DNA of 64,000 bases from DAIOEK01 sp964648485 (GTDB lineage Bacteria; Chloroflexota; Anaerolineae; Anaerolineales; Anaerolineaceae): NCBI GenBank assembly GCA_964648485.1, contig CAZYOF010000018.1:4821-68820 (forward strand). Reading direction: 5' to 3'. The stretch's first letter is position 1, and each line of letters begins with the position of its first letter. Shown one piece after another: positions 55,401-63,573 of this stretch. Below the pieces are notes generated by a model. That model saw only the letters and a list, made by a program, of their open reading frames with translations, did not search any database and was not told the origin of the DNA. The translations under genes were made by a program, and so were the position numbers.

Positions 55401-56194
55401 CAGAAGATCACGAATGGACCCAACATGCCCGTCAAGTTCAGAAAAACACACTGGACTCTATCCGGCGGTTTGGGAAGGGCAACGCAGCTTTTGATCAACA
55501 GGCTGTTCTGCGCGAATTGACAAAGCTAAAACAGGACTATATCAAGATTTACAGTGACCTGCACCGCAAATCTGTGCTCACAGCCAGCGGAGACGATTTG
55601 CGCCAGCGCCTCTATCGGGATGCGCGTTTTGATTCCATGCGTGCTCTATCCGCCATTGAGTTGTTGACGCGAAGTGGTGATTTTGAATTCTGGAAGCAGC
55701 AGCTCACCGGGTTGGTCTCGTGCCGCGAGTTCCACGAAGGTGTGTTGACTGATTCACCCACCTGTCCCTACTGTCATCTGCGTCCAGCGCAACTACGCAC
55801 GGCAGTCCATTCAGATGCCCTGGTGCACCTGCTGGACGAGAAGTTGAGCGATCTGCTTAAGAACTGGCGCAAAGCGCTGCGCGACAACCTGAACAGTGAT
55901 ACCGCCCAGCACAGCCTGGAAGCCATGTCGCCAGCTGAACGCAAACCGGTGGAGGATTTCTTGCAGCAAGGTGATGACGTAGAAAACCTGCCGGTGAATT
56001 TTGTTCCGGCCGCTATCCAGGCTTTACGTGGGATACAAGCGGTAACTTTACCAGTTGATTCGCTGATGCAAGCATTAAAAGCCGGTGGGCTGCCATGCAC
56101 GCGTGAAGAATTGCAAAATCGTTTCAAACAATTTTTGGACCAACAAATGCGTGGTCATGATGCTGGTAATACACGCCTGACACTGGATCAATAA
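52418..56194 (+). CDS. brxC: BREX ATPase BrxC/PglY
   Basis: 1258 residues, typical length. Walker A is VLIVGNYGTGKSHLMSVI near residue 65, and Walker B GILLVVDELLDYL near 178. RVKDRFEQINIAREDITFVV and the long helical C-terminal half (coiled-coil-like LRELTKLKQDYIKIYSDL) fit the DUF6079/BrxC family. A C-x-x-C pair (TCPYCHLR) lies near residue 1115. BrxC is an AAA+-type ATPase essential for BREX phage exclusion and often for host methylation. AAGGAGC precedes the ATG; it starts three bases after brxF. Confidence 0.92.
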   Translation: MLYRDLVQFTPIESIIQLRDAEKEPAAKSLVQTYVISDAMANKLVDMAFPQLQFERPQDNKGVLIVGNYGTGKSHLMSVISAIAERSELKDQLTNEKVKDASGIFAGKFKVVRVEIGSVTRGLREILLDELQSALNTWGVSFTFPSADQVNNNKTVIIQAVAAFQEKYPGMGILLVVDELLDYLRTREQRALILDLGFLRELGEVAASCPFRFMGGLQETLFENPRFSFVAEQLRRVKDRFEQINIAREDITFVVSQRLLKKTDTQKAKITDYLRKFAPLYKSMADRLDEYVDLFPIHPVYVETFENLAIAEKRQVLKTFSTAIRSVLDQEVPPDQPGLISYDQYWKLIQDDPSLRSIDDISRVIQKSNILEGLIQNAYTRPNLKEMAIRIIRALSVQRLATSDVFVPLGVTAESLRDGLCLFQRLPAETNNADFLLDQVQVALKEMMKTVQGQFLSYNSENGQYYLDLKKAVDFDQKIHERGDFMDKSDLNTYFYDALRQALNLSDSTYLTGYSIWFYELPWANHKATRPGYLFFGPPDERTTAQPPRDFYIYFLPPFSNRSFNDQKLSDEIIFYLTGLDHEFEEKIRLYAGARSMANESTEYRTEYSNKAETNFRYLMRWLQDHLVEKLHIIYQGVDEPIQSVLTRMHSTASQNVEELIRLISSHLFSPEFEDRYPDYPKFTRLSQPVTETARANSAMEAIRRLCGRTSNLGSGVLEGLGILDEQGNIRPYDSPYTGHFLKLLNDKPEGQVINRGEVIELMAGGIQPVEKDLKFNLEPEWVSVILSALVYNGDIVLSLDGREELDAGSLERALTRSMTDIINFRFYKRPRTLPINLWSMIFEGLGLQPGLVRDENTRENAVTELQRLVHAELEMVVQLQNRLEQGAQLWNTPIFTDRLTFVVEQGTVVGSDAPDFSLSSMDLLPGLRGYKQFLEELNKYTTVGKLRNLRYTPGQIQENLEYRLTVQRARQLLDAVNQIQPYTTYLAEAQANLPEDHEWTQHARQVQKNTLDSIRRFGKGNAAFDQQAVLRELTKLKQDYIKIYSDLHRKSVLTASGDDLRQRLYRDARFDSMRALSAIELLTRSGDFEFWKQQLTGLVSCREFHEGVLTDSPTCPYCHLRPAQLRTAVHSDALVHLLDEKLSDLLKNWRKALRDNLNSDTAQHSLEAMSPAERKPVEDFLQQGDDVENLPVNFVPAAIQALRGIQAVTLPVDSLMQALKAGGLPCTREELQNRFKQFLDQQMRGHDAGNTRLTLDQ

Positions 56195-56197
56195 TTG

Positions 56198-56839
56198 ATG
56201 CCGGATCTAATGCATTTCGCTTTCATCGACGAATCAGGAACGGTTGGCGCTGAGACTGGTACCCATTTCCTCATTGTTGCGGTGATTTGTGGAGACCAGG
56301 CGCGCGACATTGAAATTCCTGTACAGCGCGCGCAGAAAAAGTTTGGGACAAGCTTAGCCTCGGGTGAGATGAAAGCAAATAGTTCAAGAGAGGCCGTCAC
56401 TTTACGATTGCTAAAGGAGTTGGCAAAAGAGGATATTCAAATTGTAGCAGTTGCGGTGGATCAAAAGGCAATCGTCAGCGCGCCTAATGACAAAGAGGAT
56501 ATTTATCGAATCGCAGTTTCTCGTGCCGTTTATCATCTGGTTGAACGCTGGCCGCGCATACAAATCTGTCTGGATCAACGCTACACCAACAATCAATTAC
56601 GCTTTGAACTAGAAAAACAGATACGAGAAGAGATTGTGGATTTACCACAGAAAGTTGTATTGCTCCGGCAATTAAATTCTCAAGCGCAACGTGGCTTGCA
56701 AGCAGCTGATTTTATCGCCTGGGCATTTTTCCAGAAGTATGAAAAAAGCGACTGCCGATTTGTGGATGTGCTAACATCTAAAATCGTCCAGGAGGAAGTA
56801 ATTGTGAGGAAAATTTGGTCACCAGGATGTAAAAAATGA
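56198..56839 (+). CDS. DUF3800 protein in the BREX operon
   Basis: 213 residues. HFAFIDESGTVGAETGTHFL, with Asp and Glu in IDESG, is the DUF3800 signature; a central ICLDQRYTNNQ and the C-terminal LQAADFIAWAFFQ complete it. The fold is RNase H/transposase-like, and members are common in phage and defence loci; catalysis is expected but unproven. It begins three bases after the brxC stop, so it belongs to the operon, although DUF3800 is not a standard BREX-3 subunit. Confidence 0.85.
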   Translation: MPDLMHFAFIDESGTVGAETGTHFLIVAVICGDQARDIEIPVQRAQKKFGTSLASGEMKANSSREAVTLRLLKELAKEDIQIVAVAVDQKAIVSAPNDKEDIYRIAVSRAVYHLVERWPRIQICLDQRYTNNQLRFELEKQIREEIVDLPQKVVLLRQLNSQAQRGLQAADFIAWAFFQKYEKSDCRFVDVLTSKIVQEEVIVRKIWSPGCKK

Positions 56840-56844
56840 TTAAA

Positions 56845-56980
56845 CGAAAATCCCCCGTAATGGGGGATCTCACGAGCGGCTCACCCTGGGCCTTGATTTC
56901 ATTATTTCCCGCCGCATTCCAGCGGAGGCTAGGACACTCTCCGAGTGACCGGGGTCACCAGGCTTTACGATACCGCTCTG
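56845..56980 (-). ncRNA. Candidate structured RNA B, antisense in the BREX operon
   Basis: A leftward transcript of about 135 bases with consensus promoter and terminator. GAGCGG near the 5' end pairs with CCGCTC near the 3' end; CCTGG pairs with CCAGG inside that. Two hairpins, CACTC-GGA-GAGTG and CCGC-TGGAAT-GCGG, fill the junction, then ATCCCCC-ATTAC-GGGGGAT with TTTTCGTTT ends it. No gene is encoded. The BREX mRNA crosses the same bases on the other strand. Blocks are shared with candidate RNA A. No known family recognised. Confidence 0.6.
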
Positions 56981-56985
56981 ACACT

Positions 56986-57014
56986 ATTATATAACGTTAT
57001 ATGAAAAAGTTCAA
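56986..57014 (-). promoter_or_regulatory. Sigma70 promoter of candidate RNA B
   Basis: Leftward -35 TTGAAC (57009-57014), exactly 17 bases, -10 TATAAT (56986-56991). The spacer includes the palindrome ATATAACGTTATAT. Confidence 0.8.
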
Positions 57015-57059
57015 ACCCCAATTCCGCAGAAATGGTTTGTGGTGAAAGGAGATTGTTCC

Positions 57060-57350
57060 ATGATAACACTCAATTGGGAAGAAATCCAAAAACTTGCAGA
57101 CCGAAAGGCCACGCTGCTGACAAAAACAAGAGTACCTTTCCAAGTTGTCGCAGCATCTGAAGAAACAATAACCGTGCGTGTTCGTTCCGGTGAAGAACAC
57201 ACCATCAGCCGCGTAAACCTGGAAAAAGCTGTTCACATTCTCCAGGCAGGTGTGGCAATCAGCGGACCGAAAGACTATCGTGACCGGGTAGCCGATGACC
57301 GGCCGGCTTATGCCTGGGCGATTTTGCGTGAATTAGGATATTTGAAATAG
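57060..57350 (+). CDS. Small BREX-operon protein of unknown function
   Basis: 96 residues from the ATG at 57060 with AAAGGAG ten bases upstream (the upstream in-frame ATG at 57039 contains that site). FQVVAASEETITVRVRSGEE looks like a small beta barrel, followed by a helix (RVNLEKAVHILQAG) and a helical C-terminus (RPAYAWAILRELGYLK). I do not recognise the family. It directly precedes the methylase gene (44 bases), and could assist or regulate it. Confidence 0.65.
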   Translation: MITLNWEEIQKLADRKATLLTKTRVPFQVVAASEETITVRVRSGEEHTISRVNLEKAVHILQAGVAISGPKDYRDRVADDRPAYAWAILRELGYLK

Positions 57351-57394
57351 CGATGGAATTAATGAAGAATCTCAATAATCGATAAGGTGAATCT

Positions 57395-60049
57395 ATGACC
57401 GAACATCAACCCGAACTGATCCCCCAAACAAACGTTTCAACAACGCCTGAAGAACAGGCCAAACGCGATGAATACCGCCGCCGGCTGGCGGAGTATCTCA
57501 AAAAGCCAGCTTTCCGAGCTATTGAAGGCTTCCCCATCGGAACCGATGAAGATATTTTAGCCCTTTCAGATCCTCCATACTATACGGCTTGTCCAAATCC
57601 CTTCCTGCCGGAGATTATCGAGCAATGGCAGCAGGAACGGGAGGATATCCGGGAAAAGCTTGGATTGAAAGACGAAAAATACCAGCGCGAGCCCTTTGCG
57701 GCGGATGTCAGTGAAGGTCGGCATAATTGGGTTTATAAGGCTCACACTTACCACACTAAAGTACCTCCTCGCGCAGTCGTACAGTATCTGTTACATTACA
57801 CAAATCCTGGTGATATTATTTTGGATGGTTTCTGCGGAAGTGGAATGACAGGAATCGCCGCCCAATTATGCGATTCTAAAAATAATTTTGATTTTGCGAT
57901 AAACGAAACTAATAAAAAGGGCCCTAGATTTTTTATTCTTTCTGATTTAGCCCCTGCAGCAACTTTTATTTCATATGGATATAACAATAACTTTTCAGTT
58001 TCAATGTTCAAAAATGAGGCAGAGAGAATTTTACGAGAGGTTGAGAAAGAGTATAGTTGGTTAGTTGAAACTAACCATCCTTCATCCAATACTAAAGGTA
58101 TTCTGAATTATGCTGTCTGGTCGGATGTATTCCTATGCCCAAACTGTGGTAATGAGATAATTTTTGCAAATGAAGTGTTGGATCTAGATAACGAAACTGT
58201 AAAAGATGAATTTCCATGTCCGATTTGCGGCTTGGAATTACGAAAGACAAGTATTGAAAGAGTAGTTGAAACGTACTACGACGCCTCACTACAAAAGACC
58301 ATGCAGAGATTCAAACAGGTACCGACAATAATTAATTATTCTGTTGGAACTAAGCGATTCAGAAAAAAAGCAGATGATCATGATAGAGAAATATTGAAGC
58401 GTGCTGGTGAAACAATTATCAAGGATTCACCATTCATTATTCCCATGATGTTCAAAGATGGGGCTTGGGGAGATCAATGGCACAGTTGTTTGCATCATAA
58501 ATACGCAACCCATGCACACCACTTTTTTTCGGCGCGTCAACATATATTAGCCGCGGCAATATTAAATAGACTAGATTTTGCCAATCCAACTCACAAAGCT
58601 ATTCTCTATTTATTGACAAGTTGCTTACAAAAAGCGTCAAGGCTAATGGTTTTTAATGCAGATGGTATTGGTAGAGTTCAAAAGGGTACGTTATATGTTT
58701 CATCAATTTGGCAAGAGATGAACCTTATTCACTTAATGAAAATATCATTGGGTGATATTCTCCGTGCAACAAACGAAGGTTTATGGGATTTAACACATTT
58801 GCAAGATTTCCGGACTGGAATAATTTCCACAGGCTCCACAACAATGTTGCAGGTCCCTACTAACACTGTTGACTATATTTTTACGGATCCACCATTCGCA
58901 GACAATATACCATATTCAGAGTTAAATTTTCTTTGGGAGGCAGCATTAAAAGTCTTCACCTCAACAAATCGCGAAGCAGTAGTGAACAAGACACAAGGAA
59001 AAGCACTTTCAAATTATCAAGACCTTATGGAAAATTGTTTTCGAGAGTATCTCCGTGTCCTTAAACCTGGTAGGTGGATAACTGTCGAATTTCATAACTC
59101 AAAGAATTCGGTATGGAATTCCATTCAAGAAGCTTTATTACGAGCAGGTTTTGTGATTGCTGATGTCAGAACACTTGATAAGAAACAAGGCACCTTCAAA
59201 CAGGTAACAACTTCAGGTGCTGTGAAACAGGATTTAATCATCTCCGCTTATAAACCAAATGGCAACCTGGAAGAGAACTTTAAGCTTAAAGCCGGCACTG
59301 AAGAAGGCGCCTGGGAATTTGTACGCTACCACTTGGGAAAATTAAATCCTACCAATGAAGTCAATGGCGTGCCGGCAGTCAATGCTGAACGGCAAGCTTT
59401 CCTGCTCTTTGACCGCATGGTGGCTTTCCACATCCAGCGCGGGGTGATGGTGCCTTTATCTGCTCCTGAGTTCTATGCTGGGTTGGAGCAGCGCTTCACC
59501 CGCCGCGATGGGATGTATTTCCTGCCAGACCAGGTGGCCGAGTATGACCGTGCCATGCTCAATGCAAAAAAACCGGTGCAACTTACCCTGTTCGTCAATG
59601 ACGAGAAGACAGCCATCACCTGGCTCAGGCAGCAGCTTGATCCAGCTTCTGGTGGCGAACCCAAAACCCAGGGCGATCTGACCAACGACTTCAACCGCGT
59701 GATGAACCGTGCCAAACATGAGCAGCCGCTGGAGCTGATCGAGCTCCTGAAACAAAACTTCCTGGATAACGCAGAAGGCAAGTGGTATGTGCCGGATCAC
59801 AATAAAGCCACTGACCTGGAAAAAGTACGTCAGCGCGCCTTGTTGAAAGAGTTCAAGGAATATACCGAAAGCGCCGGTCGGTTGCGCGTCTTCCGCAGCG
59901 AAGCGGTACGTGCCGGCTTCGCCGATTGCTTCAAGCGCCAGGACTATGGGACTATCGTCACGGTGGCCGAACGGCTGCCCGAAGACGTGCTGCGCGAGGA
60001 TCCCGATCTGCTGATGTACTATGACAGCGCGTTGTTGAGGAAGAAGTAG
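57395..60049 (+). CDS. pglX: BREX-3 adenine-specific methyltransferase PglX
   Basis: 884 residues. Motif I, DIILDGFCGSGMTGIAAQLC, lies near residue 145; the catalytic motif IV is FTDPPFADNIPYSELNFLWE near residue 495. Two zinc pairs (LCPNCGNEI, PCPICGLEL) are inserted at about 247 and 275. The N-terminal YYTACPNPFLPEIIE is seen in BREX-3 PglXI proteins. It marks host DNA for the BREX system. The central part (about 57.85-59.25 kb) is visibly more AT-rich than both ends, as if the target-recognition region had been exchanged. Confidence 0.88.
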   Translation: MTEHQPELIPQTNVSTTPEEQAKRDEYRRRLAEYLKKPAFRAIEGFPIGTDEDILALSDPPYYTACPNPFLPEIIEQWQQEREDIREKLGLKDEKYQREPFAADVSEGRHNWVYKAHTYHTKVPPRAVVQYLLHYTNPGDIILDGFCGSGMTGIAAQLCDSKNNFDFAINETNKKGPRFFILSDLAPAATFISYGYNNNFSVSMFKNEAERILREVEKEYSWLVETNHPSSNTKGILNYAVWSDVFLCPNCGNEIIFANEVLDLDNETVKDEFPCPICGLELRKTSIERVVETYYDASLQKTMQRFKQVPTIINYSVGTKRFRKKADDHDREILKRAGETIIKDSPFIIPMMFKDGAWGDQWHSCLHHKYATHAHHFFSARQHILAAAILNRLDFANPTHKAILYLLTSCLQKASRLMVFNADGIGRVQKGTLYVSSIWQEMNLIHLMKISLGDILRATNEGLWDLTHLQDFRTGIISTGSTTMLQVPTNTVDYIFTDPPFADNIPYSELNFLWEAALKVFTSTNREAVVNKTQGKALSNYQDLMENCFREYLRVLKPGRWITVEFHNSKNSVWNSIQEALLRAGFVIADVRTLDKKQGTFKQVTTSGAVKQDLIISAYKPNGNLEENFKLKAGTEEGAWEFVRYHLGKLNPTNEVNGVPAVNAERQAFLLFDRMVAFHIQRGVMVPLSAPEFYAGLEQRFTRRDGMYFLPDQVAEYDRAMLNAKKPVQLTLFVNDEKTAITWLRQQLDPASGGEPKTQGDLTNDFNRVMNRAKHEQPLELIELLKQNFLDNAEGKWYVPDHNKATDLEKVRQRALLKEFKEYTESAGRLRVFRSEAVRAGFADCFKRQDYGTIVTVAERLPEDVLREDPDLLMYYDSALLRKK

Positions 60050-60098
60050 GAAATGAAAAAGATGAGTAAACAAATCGCTTCAAACTGGCAAGTCTTAT

Positions 60099-60186
60099 TT
60101 GACATTTCAAGTGATTCATGCTATAAAATATATACATCCCCCCTGTTCCTTCGGGGGCAGGGTGCGAGGCGGCGAATACCCGCCTC
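60099..60186 (+). promoter_or_regulatory. Internal promoter and two-hairpin leader of the NYN gene
   Basis: -35 TTGACA (60099-60104), 17 bases, -10 TATAAA (60122-60127). The transcript begins with CCCTGTTCC-TTCG-GGGGCAGGG (60141-60162, UUCG-capped) and GAGGCGG-loop-CCGCCTC (60166-60186), then the ribosome site AGGAG. This gives the NYN, pglZ and BrxA-like genes their own expression. Confidence 0.75.
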
Positions 60187-60216
60187 TGCTTATTTAAGTA
60201 GGAGAAATCAATAAAT

Positions 60217-60861
60217 ATGGCAGGGGGAAATCCGATTCCATCTTATGTTTATGTAGATGGATTTAATTTATATTATGGGGCGGTTAAGGGAACCGCTTAT
60301 AAATGGTTGGATATCCCAAAAATGGTCCAACTGATCCTGCCTAAAAACCAGATCCTGAAAATAAAATATTTCACCGCTTTGGTTAATGCTCGGCCGCAAG
60401 ACCCGGATCAACCCATACGTCAGCAAATGTACCTGCGTGCATTGAGGACAATTCCTAATTTGGAAATTATATATGGACACTTTTTGACCCATCCAGTCAG
60501 ACTACCGTTAGTGAATCCCATTCCTGGGCAAAATTCATATGCTGAGGTCATCAAAACCGAAGAAAAAGGGTCGGATGTAAATATTGCCACCCATCTTCTG
60601 CACGATGGATACCAAGGTGCATATGGTGTGGCGATTGTGATCAGTAACGATTCAGACTTGGTTGAGGCAATCAAGATTGTTCGGAATGAACTAAATAAAG
60701 GGGTGATTGTACTTAATCCTCGTCCAAATTCTCCAAGCCAAGAGTTAAAACGAACAGCAACTTTTGTAAAAGATATTCGGCAGGGCGTTCTGGCAGCCAG
60801 TCAATTCCCAAATACCCTGCAAGATAAAAATGGTACATTTACAAAACCAGCAAGCTGGTAG
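60217..60861 (+). CDS. NYN-domain protein in the BREX operon
   Basis: 214 residues. YVYVDGFNLYYGAVKGT (first Asp), KGSDVNIATHLL (second acidic block) and VAIVISNDSDLVEAI (third) are the NYN/PIN-like ribonuclease motifs, all conserved. KRTATFVKDIRQGVL is the usual C-terminal block. AGGAG lies 12 bases before the ATG. It takes the place that BREX-3 normally gives to helicase brxHII, between pglX and pglZ. RNA or DNA cleavage as an abortive arm is possible but unproven. Confidence 0.85.
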   Translation: MAGGNPIPSYVYVDGFNLYYGAVKGTAYKWLDIPKMVQLILPKNQILKIKYFTALVNARPQDPDQPIRQQMYLRALRTIPNLEIIYGHFLTHPVRLPLVNPIPGQNSYAEVIKTEEKGSDVNIATHLLHDGYQGAYGVAIVISNDSDLVEAIKIVRNELNKGVIVLNPRPNSPSQELKRTATFVKDIRQGVLAASQFPNTLQDKNGTFTKPASW

Positions 60862-60868
60862 AAGATGA

Positions 60869-62830
60869 ATGATTACTAATATATTAAGATATTTTCCCTC
60901 GCATATTCATCCCCTTACCCTGGTTAGCGATCCAGACCGCTTGCTGGCGGGTGAAGCGTTGATGGCAGAATTAACCCGGCGCGGTTTTCAGATCATCCAG
61001 GAAGCCGACCCGGTGCTCTTGCGCCATCGTATGGAAGAAGCACGACCCTTTACAACAGATCACCCAATCATCTTAACCACCACCGGTCCATTGGAAGACT
61101 TACCTTACGATCTCTATCAGGACGCTTATCGAATTAATCTATCATTGCACCAATTTTTTCCCAATCTGGCTTACCCCGTCCTGCAAATGCTTAACCCTGA
61201 TCAAATTGAAATACTTGAATCACGCCTGCAGCCAGTCCAACCATTGAGCCGGCTAAAAACTATAAACTATCTGTTGCAAGAGGTTTTCAACGCTGTTCCT
61301 GGTTCACTTTCTCAACCATACTCGTTGATTGCCTGGTTAAATGACTATCATTGCCAACAATCACCCCTCCCAGAACTTTTACGAACCAGCCTGGTAGAGC
61401 GGTTGAAGGAAATTCCTGAATATCGGGAATGGAATATCGAACTTCTCATCAGGGATTCTCACGCTTTCGAGGATTTTGTCCAAGAACAATGGCAAATAAC
61501 CATTGACCAATCTCTTTCAGGTAAACAGATCAAAGAAACTCCAGCTGGTTATTTCATTCCTTTCTCTCACGACCCACAATTGCAAGATTTAGTACCCAGT
61601 CTTGTTCGTCAAGGAACCATCCAGCCAGTAAAAATAAATAACCAAAAAGATTTGCCTAAATGGGCGCAACCCGGCATCACCATGATTGATGTTCGCCTTC
61701 AACGGCTAAAAACATTGTTGGAAAATATTGAGAACCAATTGACAGAAATACAAAGCGGGCAAATGGGTTGGAAAACATTGCAGAATTTTGCCCAGGATTG
61801 GGCTGAGATGAGCAGTTTCATGGCTCAAGCGAGTCTTGTGATTCAACCGCAACAAAAAACGGCTTTCCAGAATTCTATTTCAAACGTAGATCCATTATTT
61901 ACAAATTGGCTTTCGAAAAACTATACTTCGCTGGGTGTACAGCGGTTACCTGTTCCTCACCATGTGCAACACATTCCCCACTATTTGGCATATCTTCAAA
62001 ATCTTGGAAATCTGAGTAAAGTAGTGCTGCTTGTCATGGATTGTCTTTCGTTGGCTGATTGGCGTGTCATATCTCCTGTTTGGACTAATAGGCATGCCGA
62101 ATGGAAAATCAAGGCTGAAACTCTGCTTGCCCAAATTCCAACCATCACATCTATTTCAAGATACGCTTTGATATCTGGTCTTCGTCCTGCTGATTTTGTT
62201 GGAGAAATTGAACATAATATTCCCGAGTCCCGTGCATGGGAACTCTTCTGGTCCCGCGAAGGTTTCAATGAGAACATGTGCAAGTTGCTCCCCCTTTATT
62301 ATGATCGACAGATTGATCAACAACCAGAACTACAGGATCCCAGAGTGAATTTTTGGTGCTTAATTGATGATACTTTGGATAAATTAGCACATAATGCCAC
62401 TTTGGGCACAGCAGATCAGCAATCCTCACTCCGATTATGGCTAGATCCTACTCACGAACAAAATTCTATCCAGTTGGAAAATTTAATTGATTGGTATCTA
62501 AACCACGATTATTCTGTATTTATTGCCAGCGATCATGGGCATGTTGAAGCTACAGGATACGGTCAACCCTCCGAAGGGCTGCTGGCACAAACACGTGGAA
62601 AACGCGCACGAATTTATTCAGATCGGTTGGCCGCGTTGAGAGTTCAAGATGCCTTTCCTGACACAGTTCTATGGGATAATGATGGCCTCTTACCAGAACA
62701 GTTGTCAGCATTAATGCCGGCAAAGCGAGAGGCTTTTGCTCCTGCCGGAGAGGTAGTCGTAACTCACGGTGGAATTTCCATTGATGAGGTTATTGTTCCA
62801 TTTATACAAATTTCAAAAGAGAGTAAATGA
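60869..62830 (+). CDS. pglZ: BREX-3 alkaline-phosphatase-like protein PglZ
   Basis: 653 residues, the shorter BREX-3 form. The phosphatase-superfamily core has VVLLVMDCLSLADWRVI near residue 390 and FIASDHGHVEATGYG near 555 (metal-binding Asp-His-x-His). The N-terminal 350 residues are helical and family-specific. VVTHGGISIDEVIVPFI near the end is a good PglZ marker. It starts seven bases after the NYN stop and shares ATGA with the next gene. It is a core BREX subunit required for defence. Confidence 0.92.
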   Translation: MITNILRYFPSHIHPLTLVSDPDRLLAGEALMAELTRRGFQIIQEADPVLLRHRMEEARPFTTDHPIILTTTGPLEDLPYDLYQDAYRINLSLHQFFPNLAYPVLQMLNPDQIEILESRLQPVQPLSRLKTINYLLQEVFNAVPGSLSQPYSLIAWLNDYHCQQSPLPELLRTSLVERLKEIPEYREWNIELLIRDSHAFEDFVQEQWQITIDQSLSGKQIKETPAGYFIPFSHDPQLQDLVPSLVRQGTIQPVKINNQKDLPKWAQPGITMIDVRLQRLKTLLENIENQLTEIQSGQMGWKTLQNFAQDWAEMSSFMAQASLVIQPQQKTAFQNSISNVDPLFTNWLSKNYTSLGVQRLPVPHHVQHIPHYLAYLQNLGNLSKVVLLVMDCLSLADWRVISPVWTNRHAEWKIKAETLLAQIPTITSISRYALISGLRPADFVGEIEHNIPESRAWELFWSREGFNENMCKLLPLYYDRQIDQQPELQDPRVNFWCLIDDTLDKLAHNATLGTADQQSSLRLWLDPTHEQNSIQLENLIDWYLNHDYSVFIASDHGHVEATGYGQPSEGLLAQTRGKRARIYSDRLAALRVQDAFPDTVLWDNDGLLPEQLSALMPAKREAFAPAGEVVVTHGGISIDEVIVPFIQISKESK

Positions 62831-63558
62831 TGGATAAAGGTATTGGATTTAGCCGCACAATATTGCTAGATTGGCTGGACGTGACCGCATCTATGTGTGT
62901 TCAAAAGGTGGAACCATTAACCATCCGACAACGTCTAGCAGACACAATTTCAGGAACTGTTACCGGTATAGATGCTCAGCGAAAAACCATTGATGTCCTT
63001 TCAGCAATTTGGGTAAAAACTGCAAAGACTGCTCCTCGTATCCACCAGGAAGCACTCGCTTTATTTCCGACTTTATCGTCATCCGATGAACGCCTCTGGC
63101 TCCATTATGGATTGACCCTGGTTTGCTATCCTTTCTTCAGGAAATGTGTAGCCGCCATTGGTCAGACCAGCCGTACTGAAGAAATCATTACTCGGAAAAT
63201 GATCAAAGATAGAATTGCAGGCGAATATGGTCACTTGGGGGCGTTGGATCGATCTGTGGAACGGATCATCGCATCTTTGACCAATTGGGGGGTATTGGCG
63301 CAAACAGAACAAAAACAGAATTATCGAATCCTTCTGCACAATTTTGCTTCCTCGGAAAATCTACAAAGCTGGCTATTGTCCTGCACTCTGCAAGCACATC
63401 CATCCGATTCTATTCCGTTTGACGACCTGGTCCATTTACCCGAACTCTACCCATTCAGAATTACTCTCAGGGTGGATAGTCTACGAAGGGATGGGCGGTT
63501 TGAGGTTCAACGGCAGGGCGGCGGATTGGAAATGGTGAAAATAATCGAAACTAAATAA
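62827..63558 (+). CDS. BrxA-like (DUF1819-type) protein
   Basis: 243 residues. LHYGLTLVCYPFFRKCVAAI followed by GQTSRTEEII, and YGHLGALDRSVERIIASLTN followed by WGVL, resemble the BrxA/DUF1819 pattern (W.......YPff..v...iG; R.....WG), with winged-helix-like regions. BrxA is the last gene of BREX type 3 operons, matching the place here. It binds DNA in known systems. Start: the ATG at 62827 overlaps the pglZ stop; the next codon is also ATG. I rate family assignment as likely, not certain. Confidence 0.65.
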   Translation: MMDKGIGFSRTILLDWLDVTASMCVQKVEPLTIRQRLADTISGTVTGIDAQRKTIDVLSAIWVKTAKTAPRIHQEALALFPTLSSSDERLWLHYGLTLVCYPFFRKCVAAIGQTSRTEEIITRKMIKDRIAGEYGHLGALDRSVERIIASLTNWGVLAQTEQKQNYRILLHNFASSENLQSWLLSCTLQAHPSDSIPFDDLVHLPELYPFRITLRVDSLRRDGRFEVQRQGGGLEMVKIIETK

Positions 63559-63573
63559 TAGAAGGGGAGATCA

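Noticed and set aside
56845..56980. SRP RNA, 6S RNA, RNase P RNA or a known riboswitch for candidate RNA B
   Set aside because: I could not find the conserved cores of those families; the unit is also not upstream of a matching gene in its own direction.
59456..60073. Long leftward open frames opposite the 3' part of pglX and opposite the DrmD-like gene
   Set aside because: They mirror GC-rich codon use of strong genes on the other strand, have no ribosome sites and give no family resemblance.
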